Below, in pieces: positions 55,613-64,000 of a stretch of 64,000 nucleotides of DNA. Below the pieces are notes generated by a model, which was not told the origin of the DNA, made no database searches, and saw only the letters and a program-made list of their open reading frames with translations. Source of the stretch: Collinsella tanakaei. Its GTDB lineage: Bacteria > Actinomycetota > Coriobacteriia > Coriobacteriales > Coriobacteriaceae. The position numbers and the translations under genes are program-made. How positions within the stretch are numbered: position 1 is the first letter of the stretch; every line of letters starts with the position of its first letter. The DNA lies in contig NZ_JADYTL010000001.1 of the NCBI RefSeq assembly GCF_021531055.1, forward strand, positions 418,391 to 482,390. Direction: 5' to 3'.

Positions 55613-56599
55613 ATGAGTGATTTCCTGAACCGCATGAAGGCCGCGGCAAAGGCCGACAAGAAGACGATCGTGCTGCCCGAGGGCGAGGACCCGCGCACCA
55701 TCGAGGCTGCCAAGAAGATCGTCGAGGAGGACCTCGCCAACCTCGTCATCCTCGGCAACCCCGCCGAGATCGACGTCGAGGGCGTCACGGTCATCGACCC
55801 CACGTCGCCCGATGCCCCCAACCATGAGGCCTACGCCCAGAAGTTCGCCGAGCTGCGCGCCAAGAAGGGCGTCACCATCGAGCAGGCCCGCGCCCAGGTC
55901 ATGGACGCCACCTACTACGGCACCATGATGGTCAAGATGGGCGATGCCGACGGTCTGGTCTCCGGCGCCTGCCACTCCACCGCCAACACCCTGCGTCCGG
56001 CCCTCCAGATCCTGAAGACCGCCCCGGGCACCAAGCTCGTCTCCGCCTTCATGGTCATGTGCACCAAGACCCCCGAGTTCGGCGCCGACGGCACGCTCGT
56101 GTTCGCCGACTGCGGCCTGAACATCGACCCGACCTCCGACGAGCTGTCCGAGATCGCCATCGCCTCCGCCAACTCCTTCAAGACCTTCATGGGCGACATC
56201 GAGCCCAAGGTCGCGATGCTCTCCTACTCCACGATGGGCTCCGCCGGCGGCGACACCGCCAAGAAGGTCCAGGAGGCCACCGCTTTCGCCAAGGAGAAGG
56301 CGCCCGAGCTCGCCGTCGACGGCGACCTGCAGCTCGACGCCGCCATCGTGCCCTCCGTGGCCCAGCTCAAGGCTCCCGAGTCCACCGTGGCCGGCCACGC
56401 CAACGTGCTCGTGTTCCCTAACCTCGAGACCGGCAACATCGGCTACAAGCTGGTCCAGCGCTTCGGCCAGGCCGAGGCCTACGGCCCGATCCTGCAGGGC
56501 ATCGCCAAGCCGGTGAACGACCTGTCCCGCGGCTGCTCCGCCGACGACATCGTGGGCGTCGTCGCCATCACCGCCGTCCAGGCGCAGATGGCCGAGTAG
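55613..56599 (+). CDS. pta: Phosphate acetyltransferase
   Basis: 328 residues, the short single-domain form. KKTIVLPEGEDPRTIEAAKKI at the N-terminus, DADGLVSGACHSTANTLRPALQI near 115, MLSYSTMGSAGGDTAKKVQEA near 205 and ANVLVFPNLETGNIGYKLVQR near 265. Converts acetyl-CoA to acetyl phosphate. Start follows TTGAGGAGAATC. Its codon usage is very biased to C-ending codons, as expected of a highly expressed gene. Confidence 0.96.
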   Translation: MSDFLNRMKAAAKADKKTIVLPEGEDPRTIEAAKKIVEEDLANLVILGNPAEIDVEGVTVIDPTSPDAPNHEAYAQKFAELRAKKGVTIEQARAQVMDATYYGTMMVKMGDADGLVSGACHSTANTLRPALQILKTAPGTKLVSAFMVMCTKTPEFGADGTLVFADCGLNIDPTSDELSEIAIASANSFKTFMGDIEPKVAMLSYSTMGSAGGDTAKKVQEATAFAKEKAPELAVDGDLQLDAAIVPSVAQLKAPESTVAGHANVLVFPNLETGNIGYKLVQRFGQAEAYGPILQGIAKPVNDLSRGCSADDIVGVVAITAVQAQMAE

Positions 56600-56625
56600 C
56601 GCTACGTCGCACATCGCCTCGCACG

Positions 56626-56660
56626 AAAGGGCCTTCGGGAACTTCCCGAAGGCCCTTTTT
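56626..56660 (+). terminator. Terminator of pta
   Basis: A perfect 15 bp stem (AAAGGGCCTTCGGGA and complement) with a 3 nt loop and a T run. Confidence 0.93.
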
Positions 56661-56710
56661 CCTATTCGATGACCCGACGATCCGAAACGGCTCCATCCCG
56701 AAACGAGCCA

Positions 56711-56749
56711 TCGAAAAGGGGCTGTACCGAGTATCCGGCACAGCCCCTT
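56711..56749 (-). terminator. Terminator of ackA
   Basis: AAGGGGCTGT pairs with ACAGCCCCTT (10 bp) with further CCG/CGG pairing in the loop; TTTTC follows on the minus strand. Confidence 0.88.
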
Positions 56750-56772
56750 GCGGCACGCGATATGCGAGAGCC

Positions 56773-57939
56773 TTAGCCCAGCAGCTCCTCGACGTCGAGG
56801 GCGATCATGAGCTCCTCGTTGGTGGGAACCACGAGGACCGTGATCGCGGAGTCGGGCGTGGAGATGACGCGCGGCTCGTCGGAGCGGATCTTGTTGAGCT
56901 CGGGGTCGATCTTGACGCCCATCCAGCCGAGACGCTCGGCCACGCCGGCACGCATGGTGACGGAGTTCTCGCCGATGCCCGCGGTGAAGGCCATGGTGTC
57001 CACGCCCTCCATGGAAGCGGCCATCTCGGCGAACAGCTGGGAGGTGCGATAGTAGAACATGTCCATGGCCATCTGGCAGTTGGCGTCACCGTTGTTGGCG
57101 CCCTCCTCGATGTCACGGGAGTCGGAGGACTTGGCGGAGACGGCCAGCAGACCGGACTGCTTGTTCATCATGGTGTCGATCTCGTCGATGCTCATGCCGG
57201 CGACGCGGTTGAGGTAGAACACGGTGGCCGGGTCGACGGTGCCGCAGCGGGTGCCCATGATCAGGCCGTCGAGCGGGGTCAGGCCCATGGTGGTGTCCAT
57301 GCACTTGCCGTCCTCGATGGCGCACAGGGAGGCGCCGGAGCCCAGGTGGCAGGAGACGAGCTTATGGGTCTTGTCGCCCATCACCTCGTGCACGGTGCGC
57401 CAGATGAAGCGGTGGCTGGTGCCGTGGGCGCCGTACTTGCGAACGTGGTACTTGTCGACGATGTCGCGCGGGATGGCGTAGCGCCAGGCCTTCTCGGGCA
57501 TGTTGTAGTGGAAGGCGGTGTCGGGCACGATGACGTTGCCGAGCTCGGGGAACATGTCGCGGCAGATCTCGATGACGTCGGCCTCGGCGTAGTTGTGCAG
57601 CGGCGCCAGCGGGGCGACCTCGCGAACCCAGCCGAGGGTCTCGTCGGTCACGACCGCGGACTCGGGGAAGTACCAGCCGCCCTGAACGACGCGGTGGCCG
57701 ATGCCCTCGATGGGCTGGTCGACGGACTTCAGGATCTCGAAGACATGTGAGATGGCGGTCTTGTGATCGGGCAGTGCGACCTCGAGCTTGCCCTTGACGC
57801 CGTTCTCCTCATGGCCGATGAAGGAACCGTCGATGCCGATGCGCTCGCAGTTGCCCTTCGCGAAGACCTCGCGGGTATCGGTGTTGAGCAGCTGATACTT
57901 AAGGCTGGAGCTGCCCGCGTTGACAACGAGAACGTTCAT
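56773..57939 (-). CDS. ackA: Acetate kinase
   Basis: 388 residues. NAGSSSLKYQLL at the start, GHRVVQGGWYF near 83, VPDTAFHYNMP near 139, HGTSHRF near 174, and FTAGIGENS near 320. Makes ATP and acetate from acetyl phosphate. Start follows GGGAGATCC. It faces pta head-on, each with its own terminator, so the two are not in one operon. Confidence 0.97.
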   Translation of the reverse strand: MNVLVVNAGSSSLKYQLLNTDTREVFAKGNCERIGIDGSFIGHEENGVKGKLEVALPDHKTAISHVFEILKSVDQPIEGIGHRVVQGGWYFPESAVVTDETLGWVREVAPLAPLHNYAEADVIEICRDMFPELGNVIVPDTAFHYNMPEKAWRYAIPRDIVDKYHVRKYGAHGTSHRFIWRTVHEVMGDKTHKLVSCHLGSGASLCAIEDGKCMDTTMGLTPLDGLIMGTRCGTVDPATVFYLNRVAGMSIDEIDTMMNKQSGLLAVSAKSSDSRDIEEGANNGDANCQMAMDMFYYRTSQLFAEMAASMEGVDTMAFTAGIGENSVTMRAGVAERLGWMGVKIDPELNKIRSDEPRVISTPDSAITVLVVPTNEELMIALDVEELLG

Positions 57940-58172
57940 GGATCTCCCATCTCGTGAATTCGGTTCCGTCGAACCATCCCGACGGACTCACAACAACTTC
58001 CATCATACGCCCAATCATGCCTCTACGGAATAAAAGAACCACCGTTAGGACAATTTCGGGTATACGAACCCACGCGTGCGATACGCGATGGGTACGAAGG
58101 ACAGCCGCTTCGCCCCGAGGCGCCACAGCCGTCGAAGTGCGGCGCGGCAATACGGTGAAGCCGCGGCATGAC

Positions 58173-58208
58173 ACGCCCGGCCTGACCACGGAAACGGCCA
58201 GGCCGGGC
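58173..58208 (-). terminator. Hairpin after the HIT gene
   Basis: An 11 bp stem (CGCCCGGCCTG/CAGGCCGGGCG) with a 14 nt loop, 27 bases past the stop; no T run. The rest of 57940-58172 should hold the ackA promoter; a TATGAT on the minus strand near 58003-58008 is a weak candidate. Confidence 0.5.
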
Positions 58209-58234
58209 GCGAACATCGCATCGGCGGACGGACC

Positions 58235-58570
58235 CTACAGCAGGTTCTCGCCCAGATCGGTGCCGCCGAGCACGTGCATGTGGAAATGCATGACGGTCTG
58301 GCCGGCGGCGGCGCCGGTGTTGGCGATGACGCGGAAACCGTCGGTCAGGCCCTTCGCGCGCGCCACCTCCCCGATCGCATGCGTCATGGCGGCGAGCACA
58401 TCGCCCGGCACGCCGTCGACGATGTTGGCGTAATGCTGCTTGGGGATCACCAGCGTGTGGACGGGCGCCTGCGGGTTCAGGTCGTCGAACGCCATGACCA
58501 GGTCGTCCTCGTACACCACCGTCGAGGGGATCTCGTGAGCGGCGATCTTGCAGAAGATGCAGTCATCCAT
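58235..58570 (-). CDS. HIT family nucleotide-binding protein
   Basis: 111 residues. Zinc-type start DDCIFCKIAAHEIPS and the histidine triad HFHMHVLGG near residue 95. Resembles Hint-type hydrolases that cleave AMP-amino acid conjugates. Start follows GGAGGTAACGACCC. It lies 53 bases after xseB and may share its transcript. Confidence 0.94.
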   Translation of the reverse strand: MDDCIFCKIAAHEIPSTVVYEDDLVMAFDDLNPQAPVHTLVIPKQHYANIVDGVPGDVLAAMTHAIGEVARAKGLTDGFRVIANTGAAAGQTVMHFHMHVLGGTDLGENLL

Positions 58571-58623
58571 GGGTCGTTACCTCCACGTTCCCGATCGGGC
58601 CGATCCGTGGCCCGACCCTATCG

Positions 58624-58890
58624 CTACAGGTTCAGGGTATCAGATGTGTCCGCGGCCTCGCCGGGCACGAGCGTATCGGTGCCGTCCATGTCCTTGAGCA
58701 GCACGCTCACCTTCTGCTCGGCGTCCTCGAGGCGGGAGCGCAGGCTCTGCAGCAGCTCGACGCCGCGGGTGTAGCTCTCGAGCGACTCCTCGAGCTCCAT
58801 GTCGCCGGACTCCAGGCTCCTGATGATGAGCTCGAGCTCCGTGGACGCCTCTTTGTACGTCAGCTCGTCTACGGGTTTGCGATCGGCCAT
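58624..58890 (-). CDS. xseB: Exonuclease VII small subunit
   Basis: 88 residues. LTYKEASTELELIIRSLESG and MELEESLESYTRGVELL are the XseB signature helices. Binds XseA for single-strand DNA degradation. Start MADRKPVDE follows AAGGAGACCCATC. It lies 40 bases after xseA. Confidence 0.95.
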   Translation of the reverse strand: MADRKPVDELTYKEASTELELIIRSLESGDMELEESLESYTRGVELLQSLRSRLEDAEQKVSVLLKDMDGTDTLVPGEAADTSDTLNL

Positions 58891-58930
58891 GATGGGTCTC
58901 CTTATCCGTTCGATCGTGTCGATATCGTCC

Positions 58931-60406
58931 TCATGCTCGCGAGGGGTCGGGTTTCGGCTCGGCAAGCTCGATGCGCTCGACCTGCGCCGTCACGCTGCCG
59001 TCGGCAAAGCGCACGCGCATGGTGTCACCCGGTTCGAAGCGGGCGGCGCTCGTCGCCACGCCATCGGCGCCGTACGCGATGGAATACCCGCGCGCGAGCA
59101 CCTTGAGCGGCGACAGGGCGTCGAGCGACGCCGCCGCGCGGGCGACGTCGGCCTGTCGGATCGCCAGGAGCGCGCGGCCCTCCCGCTGCAGGCGCGAGGC
59201 GGCGAGCTCGAGCTCGCGATGCTTGGGCGCAAGGCCCGAAACGCTGCCGGCAAGCCGCGCGGGCAGCGGCTCGAAGGCGTCGGCGAAACGCCGATGCGAG
59301 CGCTCGACGGCCGAGGCCATGCGTTCCGCCGTCTGCTCCAAATCCGAACGCCTGCGCTCCACCATCCACGCCGGATCGGCCAGGCACGGCCGGTCCGCTG
59401 CGGCGCGAAGCGCCAGCGCCGATCGCTCCAGACGCGCCCGCATCGCACGGGCGGCACGCTCGCCCATAGCGGAAAGATCGCTCGCACGGGTCCTCACCGC
59501 ACCGGACATCGCGACCGCCATGCGGCGCTCGCGCGCATCGAGCACATCCACGAGGTCGCCGATGGCGGGCGCCACCGATTCGGCAGCGGCGGTCGGCGTC
59601 GAGCAGCGCCGATCGCTCACCATGTCGCAGATCGAGTTGTCGGGCTCATGCCCGATACCCGTGACGACCGGCACCGGACAGGCGGCGACCGCACGCGCCA
59701 GCTGCTCGTCGTTGAAGGTCATGAGATCCTCGAACGAACCTCCGCCGCGCACGAGCAGGATGCAGTCGGGCGCGGGCTCGATGGCGGCGGCGCGGGCGAG
59801 GCCCTCGATCAGCTCGGCCGGCGCGCCCTCGCCTTGCACCTTGGAGCCGACGCAGATGAGCTCGACGAGCGGATTGCGACGCCGCAGCGTGCGCTTGACG
59901 TCGTCGATCACCGCGCCGGACAGCGACGTGACCACGGCGACGCGCGTGCAGAACACCGGGATATGCCGCTTGCGCGAAGCATCCATGAGGCCCTCGCGCC
60001 GCAGCTTGTCGGCGAGGGCGGCGACCTGCTGGCGCAGCATGCCCTCCCCTGCCAGGGTGAAGGAACGCGCCACGAAGCTCATGCGCCCGGTGGCCTTGTA
60101 CAGGTTGAACCCGCCGGTGAAGATCACCTGCATGCCGTCGCGCAAGTCGAACGTGCGCTTGGCGTAGCTGCCGCGCCAGATGATGCAGTCGATCGCGCAG
60201 GAGTCGTCCTTGATCTGGAAATAGCAGTGGCCGCTGCGCGCGTTGGGGCCGCGAAAGCCCGTCACCTCGCCCAGCACGACGAGCTGCGGTATGGCGTCGA
60301 GCGCGTCGGCCGCGAGCTCGACGGCCTGCGATACCGACAGCGCGTCGTCCGCGGCGGCATCCGTCGCGGTATCGGGCACGCGACCCGTCAGGTTCCAACC
60401 GGACAC
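58931..60406 (-). CDS. xseA: Exonuclease VII large subunit
   Basis: 491 residues. N-terminal OB fold (VLGEVTGFRG, ARSGHCYFQIKD), then the nuclease domain with VVTSLSGAVIDDV, RGGGSFEDLMTFNDE and VVTGIGHEPDNSICD, and a long C-terminal coiled coil. The start is GTG (SGWNLTGRV) right after GGGGAGGTATC; ATG codons upstream lack a site. A very long open frame on the opposite strand is a composition shadow. Confidence 0.94.
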   Translation of the reverse strand: MSGWNLTGRVPDTATDAAADDALSVSQAVELAADALDAIPQLVVLGEVTGFRGPNARSGHCYFQIKDDSCAIDCIIWRGSYAKRTFDLRDGMQVIFTGGFNLYKATGRMSFVARSFTLAGEGMLRQQVAALADKLRREGLMDASRKRHIPVFCTRVAVVTSLSGAVIDDVKRTLRRRNPLVELICVGSKVQGEGAPAELIEGLARAAAIEPAPDCILLVRGGGSFEDLMTFNDEQLARAVAACPVPVVTGIGHEPDNSICDMVSDRRCSTPTAAAESVAPAIGDLVDVLDARERRMAVAMSGAVRTRASDLSAMGERAARAMRARLERSALALRAAADRPCLADPAWMVERRRSDLEQTAERMASAVERSHRRFADAFEPLPARLAGSVSGLAPKHRELELAASRLQREGRALLAIRQADVARAAASLDALSPLKVLARGYSIAYGADGVATSAARFEPGDTMRVRFADGSVTAQVERIELAEPKPDPSRA

Positions 60407-60493
60407 GATACCTCCCCACATCCGTCCGTCATCGTCATCCCCAGTGTAGCGCGCCGTGCGGACACGGCCGCCCATCGGCGCGCACGCCGGCGG

Positions 60494-61186
60494 CTATTCG
60501 TCGCGATTGGTGCGTCCCAGCAGGTAGATGAGCTGCAAGATGGACGTCAGCGCCGCGGCGACGTAGGTGAGCGCGGCGGCGGTGAGCACCTTGCGCGCCC
60601 CGCGCACGTTGATCTCGCTCATGCCCGACGCCTGGATGTAGGCGACGGCACGGCGGCTCGCGTCGAACTCGACGGGCAGGGTCACGACCTGGAACAACAC
60701 GGAGAAGGCGAACAGCAGGATGGCGAGCGTGGTGAGGCCGGCGATATTCAGGGCGACGCCGGCGATGAACACGATCATCCACATGTTTTGCGAGAAGTTG
60801 ACCACCGGCACGAGCGCCGTGCGGACGCGCATCATGAGAAAGCCCTGCTCGCGCTGGATCGCGTGGCCGGCCTCGTGGCACGCCACGGCGACGCTCGCGA
60901 CCGAACCGCCGCTCAGGTTGTCGCCCGACAGATACAGATTGTCGTCACGCGGATCGTAATGGTCGGTCAGGCGTCCGGCGACACGGCGGATGCCCACACG
61001 GGAGCACCCGTTCGCATCGAGCATGCGCCGCGCGACGTCGGCGCCCGACGAACCGTCGGAGGGCACCTTCGACCACGTGCGATAGGTCGAGTCGATATAG
61101 GACTGCGTGGCCAGGCCGAGCACCAGCGACACCACGACGAGCAGCAGATACGACGGATCGATACCGAAACCGTAATAGGGAAACAT
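60494..61186 (-). CDS. YugP-type zinc metallopeptidase (membrane)
   Basis: 230 residues. A membrane anchor at the start (PSYLLLVVVSLVLGLATQ). The zinc site HEAGH near residue 117 follows VASVAVAC. Two or three further hydrophobic segments and ARKVLTAAALTYVAAAL at the end. The family is COG2738; substrates unknown. Start MFPYYGFG follows GGAGTGAAG. It lies 87 bases before xseA reading in its own direction. Confidence 0.9.
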   Translation of the reverse strand: MFPYYGFGIDPSYLLLVVVSLVLGLATQSYIDSTYRTWSKVPSDGSSGADVARRMLDANGCSRVGIRRVAGRLTDHYDPRDDNLYLSGDNLSGGSVASVAVACHEAGHAIQREQGFLMMRVRTALVPVVNFSQNMWMIVFIAGVALNIAGLTTLAILLFAFSVLFQVVTLPVEFDASRRAVAYIQASGMSEINVRGARKVLTAAALTYVAAALTSILQLIYLLGRTNRDE

Positions 61187-61252
61187 CTTCACTCCTTCAC
61201 CCGCGGGGCCCGGAGCGGCACCGCATGGCATCCTTGTACCCCGAACGCGCGG

Positions 61253-62386
61253 CTACAGTATCTCGACCGCACCCTCTTTAACCGTGAGCCCCATGTTGCC
61301 CGAGAGCAGGTCGTCGAGCAGCGACCCGACGAGCTCGAAACGCCACCCCTCCCGCAAGGGGCTGCGCTCGGGATGGTCGATGTAGTCGTACAGGTCATCT
61401 CGGCCGGCGATGAGCGCCGTGGCGACACCGGAGCGCTCCGACACGATGCGCAGCAGCGCATACATGAGATCGCAGACGCTTTCCGCTTCGGGCGAGGGCG
61501 AGCGGTGGGCGCGGCCGATGCTGGGGAGCCGATCGGTCGGGCAGCTGCGGCCGCGCGCGATGGCGAGCAACGCCGCCTCGACGTCGCGCTCGGAGAGCTG
61601 CTCGGTACCGCGCACGCGGCGGAAGTCGCCGGCGTCGTGCGGAGCGCGCTTGACGAGCGCGATCAGCACCTCGTCGGACATGATCCACTTGCGCGGCACG
61701 TTCTGCTGCATCGCGCGGCGCTCCCGCCACGCGGCGAGCTCACGGGCGACGGCGAGCTGGCGACGCGTGCAGGCGCTGATGCGCTTGACCCGGCGGAACG
61801 CCTGGCGCGGATCGACCTCGTAGTGGGACCGGTCGGTGAGCGGCACCATCTCGTCGACGACCCACGAGAGACGCCCCGAGGCCTCGAGCCGCTCGCGTAT
61901 GACGTCGTACGCCTCGATCAGATAGCGAACGTCGTCCACGGCGTATTCGATCTGGCGGTCGGTGAGCGGACGGCGCGACCAATCGGTCAGCGACTCGCTT
62001 TTGGGCAGCGTGACGCCGCAGAAGGCATGGACGAGCCCGTTGTAGGAGATCTGCATGCGCTCGCCCAGAAACGCCGCGGCGACCTGCGTGTCGAAGATCG
62101 GGGCGGGCAGGACGTCGAGCGCGTCGATCAGGACCTCCATGTCCTGGGAGCAGGCGTGGAACACCTTGAGGATACCCTCGTCGGCCATGAGGTCCGCGAG
62201 TGGGGCGAGGTCGCCGATCGTGATCGGATCGATGACGACGCACTCGTCGGGCGTCGCCGCCTGGACCAGGCACAGACGCGGACGGTAGGTCCGCTCGCGC
62301 AAGAACTCGGTATCGATGGCCACCGCGCGATGCGCGCGGGCGCGTTCGCAGAACGCCTGGAGATCCGCTGTCGTGGATAGATACAT
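61253..62386 (-). CDS. rnd: Ribonuclease D
   Basis: 377 residues. DEDDy exonuclease: IDTEFLRERTY (Asp, Glu), FHACSQDMEVL (Asp), YAVDDVRYL (Asp and Tyr). One HRDC domain follows (LAAWRERRAMQQNVPRKWIM). Trims 3' ends of tRNA and other RNAs. The start MYLSTTADL is chosen by homology; the ribosome site is weak, and upstream ATGs are possible. Confidence 0.92.
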   Translation of the reverse strand: MYLSTTADLQAFCERARAHRAVAIDTEFLRERTYRPRLCLVQAATPDECVVIDPITIGDLAPLADLMADEGILKVFHACSQDMEVLIDALDVLPAPIFDTQVAAAFLGERMQISYNGLVHAFCGVTLPKSESLTDWSRRPLTDRQIEYAVDDVRYLIEAYDVIRERLEASGRLSWVVDEMVPLTDRSHYEVDPRQAFRRVKRISACTRRQLAVARELAAWRERRAMQQNVPRKWIMSDEVLIALVKRAPHDAGDFRRVRGTEQLSERDVEAALLAIARGRSCPTDRLPSIGRAHRSPSPEAESVCDLMYALLRIVSERSGVATALIAGRDDLYDYIDHPERSPLREGWRFELVGSLLDDLLSGNMGLTVKEGAVEIL

Positions 62387-62726
62387 ATCGCTGAGAAACC
62401 CCCGGGGTACGCAGATGGCATGAAACGGTCGCGAGCCGATACGCGAGCGCATGGACATACGGGCGCAGGCGCGGCTCGGGTCACATTATCGCATGACGGC
62501 ACATCCGCACCCGCGGCGAACGGGATACCCGATAAACGTCACGCTTCGTCGCCGGGCAGGCCGTCCGCGCAACGCATGGACCTCGCGCCCCGGGGTCCGG
62601 CACGGTACGAGAAGCAACGCGATATGGAGATGCAGCAGCGGAACACGCGGCACCGCATCGACCGATATCCAACGGGTAGGATAACGGAAGCCTTATCCGC
62701 CCTCGATGTATCCGATCGGATGAACC
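62387..62726. other. Intergenic region between rnd and the lipid kinase
   Basis: Divergent 340-base gap. I see no supported gene. It should contain both promoters: GATAAT on the minus strand near 62483-62488 and TAGGAT near 62676 on the plus strand are weak -10 candidates. Confidence 0.3.
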
Positions 62727-63647
62727 ATGCGCCACCTCATCGTCCACAACCCCGCGTCGGGGCCTCGCTCCGACGAGATCTTCGCTTTCGCCCGCGCCTT
62801 GTCCGAAGCCGGTGACGAGATCTGCATGCGCTTCATCGGCCCGGGTATGGAAGCGCCCGACGCGACGGCGGACGCGCGCTCGTTCGACCGCGTCGTCGTC
62901 TCCGGCGGCGACGGCACCGTGTCGAGCGTCCTCGACTGCCTGCGCGACACGCACGTGCCGGTCCTGGTCTTCCCCTCGGGTACCGCGAACCTGTTCTTCA
63001 ACAACATCGGCAACGCCCCCGAGGCGGCGGCGCTCGCCGCGGCCTGCCGCGCGGGCCGGACGCGCAGCGTCGACATGGGCGAGCTGTACTGGAAAGACGA
63101 GGCGGGCGACATCCAGCGTCACGGCTTCACCATCATCGCCGGTTCGGGTTTCGACGCGGCGATCATGGAGAAGGCTGCGCCGGGCAAGCGCGAGATCGGC
63201 GAGGTCGCCTACGCGCTCGCGGCGCTCGCCACGCCGGAACCGCCGGTCGCGCATTTCAGGATCGAGCACGACGGCGAGGTCGACGAATTCGACGGCATCG
63301 GCTGCATGGTGGGCAACACCGCGGTCATCCAAAACGACATCAACCTGTTCCCCGACTGCCGCATGGACGACGGCCTCATCGACATCACCGTCATCGAGCC
63401 GGCGAAGACCGTCGAGCTGCTGCCGACCCTGCTCGCCGGCGTACTCGACCCCGCGGGCAAGGGCCTCGGCCGCCCGCAGTTCAAGATGATGCAGGCCAAG
63501 GAGGCGCGCATCACCTGCACGCCCTCGCTCGGGATGCAGTTCGACGGCGAGGTGATTCCCAACAACACGGGCGTGTTCGGAGCGCGCGTCCTGCCGAGCT
63601 GCCTCGACGTCATCGTCGACGACTTCTCCAAGCTGAACGCCCGCTGA
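62727..63647 (+). CDS. Diacylglycerol/lipid kinase family protein
   Basis: 306 residues. NPASGP at the start, the catalytic glycine loop VVSGGDGTVSSVL near 59, and PSGTANLFFNNIG near 91. A C-terminal beta sandwich includes MDDGLIDITVIEP and LGMQFDGEVIPN. Phosphorylates a lipid such as diacylglycerol for phospholipid turnover. The ribosome site is weak (GGATGAACC). Confidence 0.92.
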   Translation: MRHLIVHNPASGPRSDEIFAFARALSEAGDEICMRFIGPGMEAPDATADARSFDRVVVSGGDGTVSSVLDCLRDTHVPVLVFPSGTANLFFNNIGNAPEAAALAAACRAGRTRSVDMGELYWKDEAGDIQRHGFTIIAGSGFDAAIMEKAAPGKREIGEVAYALAALATPEPPVAHFRIEHDGEVDEFDGIGCMVGNTAVIQNDINLFPDCRMDDGLIDITVIEPAKTVELLPTLLAGVLDPAGKGLGRPQFKMMQAKEARITCTPSLGMQFDGEVIPNNTGVFGARVLPSCLDVIVDDFSKLNAR

Positions 63648-63747
63648 GCGAACGCACGGCGGACATGCGCGCTACCCGGATGGACCTGTTCCCATCGCGC
63701 ACGTCGCGAGCCGCGAAACGCATGTGAAACATTCGCGGGAATCGTCC

Positions 63748-63776
63748 TTCCTGTACACGCTCCACTGTGCTATAGT
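63748..63776 (+). promoter_or_regulatory. Promoter of the trp leader
   Basis: -35 TTCCTG (63748-63753), 17 bases, -10 TATAGT (63771-63776) preceded by TGC. Predicted start about 50 bases before the leader ATG. Confidence 0.6.
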
Positions 63777-63831
63777 GCACGCAACGCGCAGACGCGCGAA
63801 CCTTCGAGTATCTGGAAAGGAGCCACCAGCC

Positions 63832-63900
63832 ATGACGAAGTCCGCAGCTTCCCTCAACAACTGGTGGTGGCGTGATGTGAATCCGGTCGGTCGACGGTGA
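63832..63900 (+). CDS. trpL: Tryptophan operon leader peptide
   Basis: 22 codons: MTKSAASLNNWWWRDVNPVG then two Arg and TGA. Three consecutive Trp codons at 63862-63870. GGAAAGGAGCC precedes the ATG. A terminator follows 30 bases after the stop. This is the classic ribosome-mediated attenuation layout. The operon itself (probably trpE onward) would begin just beyond the window. Confidence 0.88.
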   Translation: MTKSAASLNNWWWRDVNPVGRR

Positions 63901-63928
63901 GTCCATCGCGCCTTGTTCCCTAGCGCGC

Positions 63929-63963
63929 AAAAGGCCTCCGGTTTGACCGGGGGCCTTTTTTCT
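63929..63963 (+). terminator. trp attenuator (Rho-independent)
   Basis: AAGGCCTCCGGT pairs with ACCGGGGGCCTT (12 bp, one mismatch) around a 3 nt loop, then a T run. CCGGTC at 63883-63888, just after the Trp codons, is complementary to part of the right arm (GACCGG), and GCGCC upstream could pair elsewhere; the exact antiterminator is not resolved. Confidence 0.85.
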
Positions 63964-64000
63964 TAGACCGCCCCTCGCATCACGCGCCTCCCCCTCCCAT

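Noticed and set aside
58799..62380. A 1193-codon open frame on the plus strand opposite xseB, xseA, the metallopeptidase and rnd
   Set aside because: It has no recognisable domains, is rich in Arg/His/Ala as expected for an antisense frame of GC-rich genes, and four well-supported genes occupy the other strand.

Overview
The window is about 64 kb of GC-rich (roughly two-thirds G+C by eye) chromosomal DNA densely packed with housekeeping genes. The combination of a division/cell-wall cluster with SepF, YggT and DivIVA but no FtsA, [FeFe]-hydrogenase maturases, arginine deiminase fermentation, Pta/AckA and DUF1846 points to an anaerobic actinobacterium of the class Coriobacteriia (Collinsella/Enorma-like). 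This is inferred from gene content and protein character; there is no rRNA gene to confirm it. I see no prophage, CRISPR array, insertion sequence with a transposase, or tRNA gene.

Layout. 1-1.5 kb: tail of a glycerol-3-phosphate-type flavoprotein operon (FAD oxidoreductase plus DUF1667). 2.2-5 kb: O-acetylhomoserine sulfhydrylase, a C_GCAxxG_C_C protein and YigZ. 5-6.8 kb: low-affinity phosphate transporter Pit with its DUF47 partner. 7.1-7.5 kb: RNase P RNA. 7.6-8.2 kb: nitroreductase. 8.3-28.9 kb: a long leftward division/cell-wall block, in transcription order mraZ, rsmH, ftsL-like, ftsI, murF, mraY, murD, ftsW, murG, murC, murB, ftsQ, ftsZ, pgeF, a PhoU-like gene, yggS, sepF, yggT and divIVA. 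murE and ftsA are absent from their usual slots.

29-34.8 kb: xerD-pyrG, DUF1846 and an aminotransferase. 35-39.4 kb: arginine catabolism (arcA, arcB, yfcC) without carbamate kinase. 40-46.5 kb: polyphosphate kinase, an RlmD/TrmA-type RNA methyltransferase, DJ-1/PfpI, Maf and a P1 peptidase. 46.6-50.9 kb: a hydrogenase maturation operon (TM1266-like regulator, hydE, hydG, hydF). 51.2-52.6 kb: an ArcD-type antiporter. 53.2-55.4 kb: UDP-galactopyranose mutase and a family 2 glycosyltransferase. 55.6-57.9 kb: pta and ackA facing each other. 58.2-62.4 kb: HIT protein, exonuclease VII (xseA, xseB), a YugP-type metalloprotease and RNase D. 62.7-63.6 kb: a lipid kinase. The window ends in a tryptophan-operon leader with three consecutive Trp codons and an attenuator.

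How the genes work together. Arginine is imported and ornithine exported (ArcD/YfcC), deiminated and phosphorolysed (ArcA/ArcB). Acetyl-CoA gives ATP through Pta/AckA, and hydrogenase disposes of electrons. Pit, DUF47, the PhoU-like protein and Ppk form a phosphate theme; two of these genes have PHO-box-like repeats upstream. The most unusual non-coding signals are two ~210 bp elements with the same two-box inverted ends, both in convergent intergenic regions; two REP-like palindromes with 33 bp arms; a yggT gene lacking any standard start codon; and the trp attenuator. No new multi-gene system is evident.
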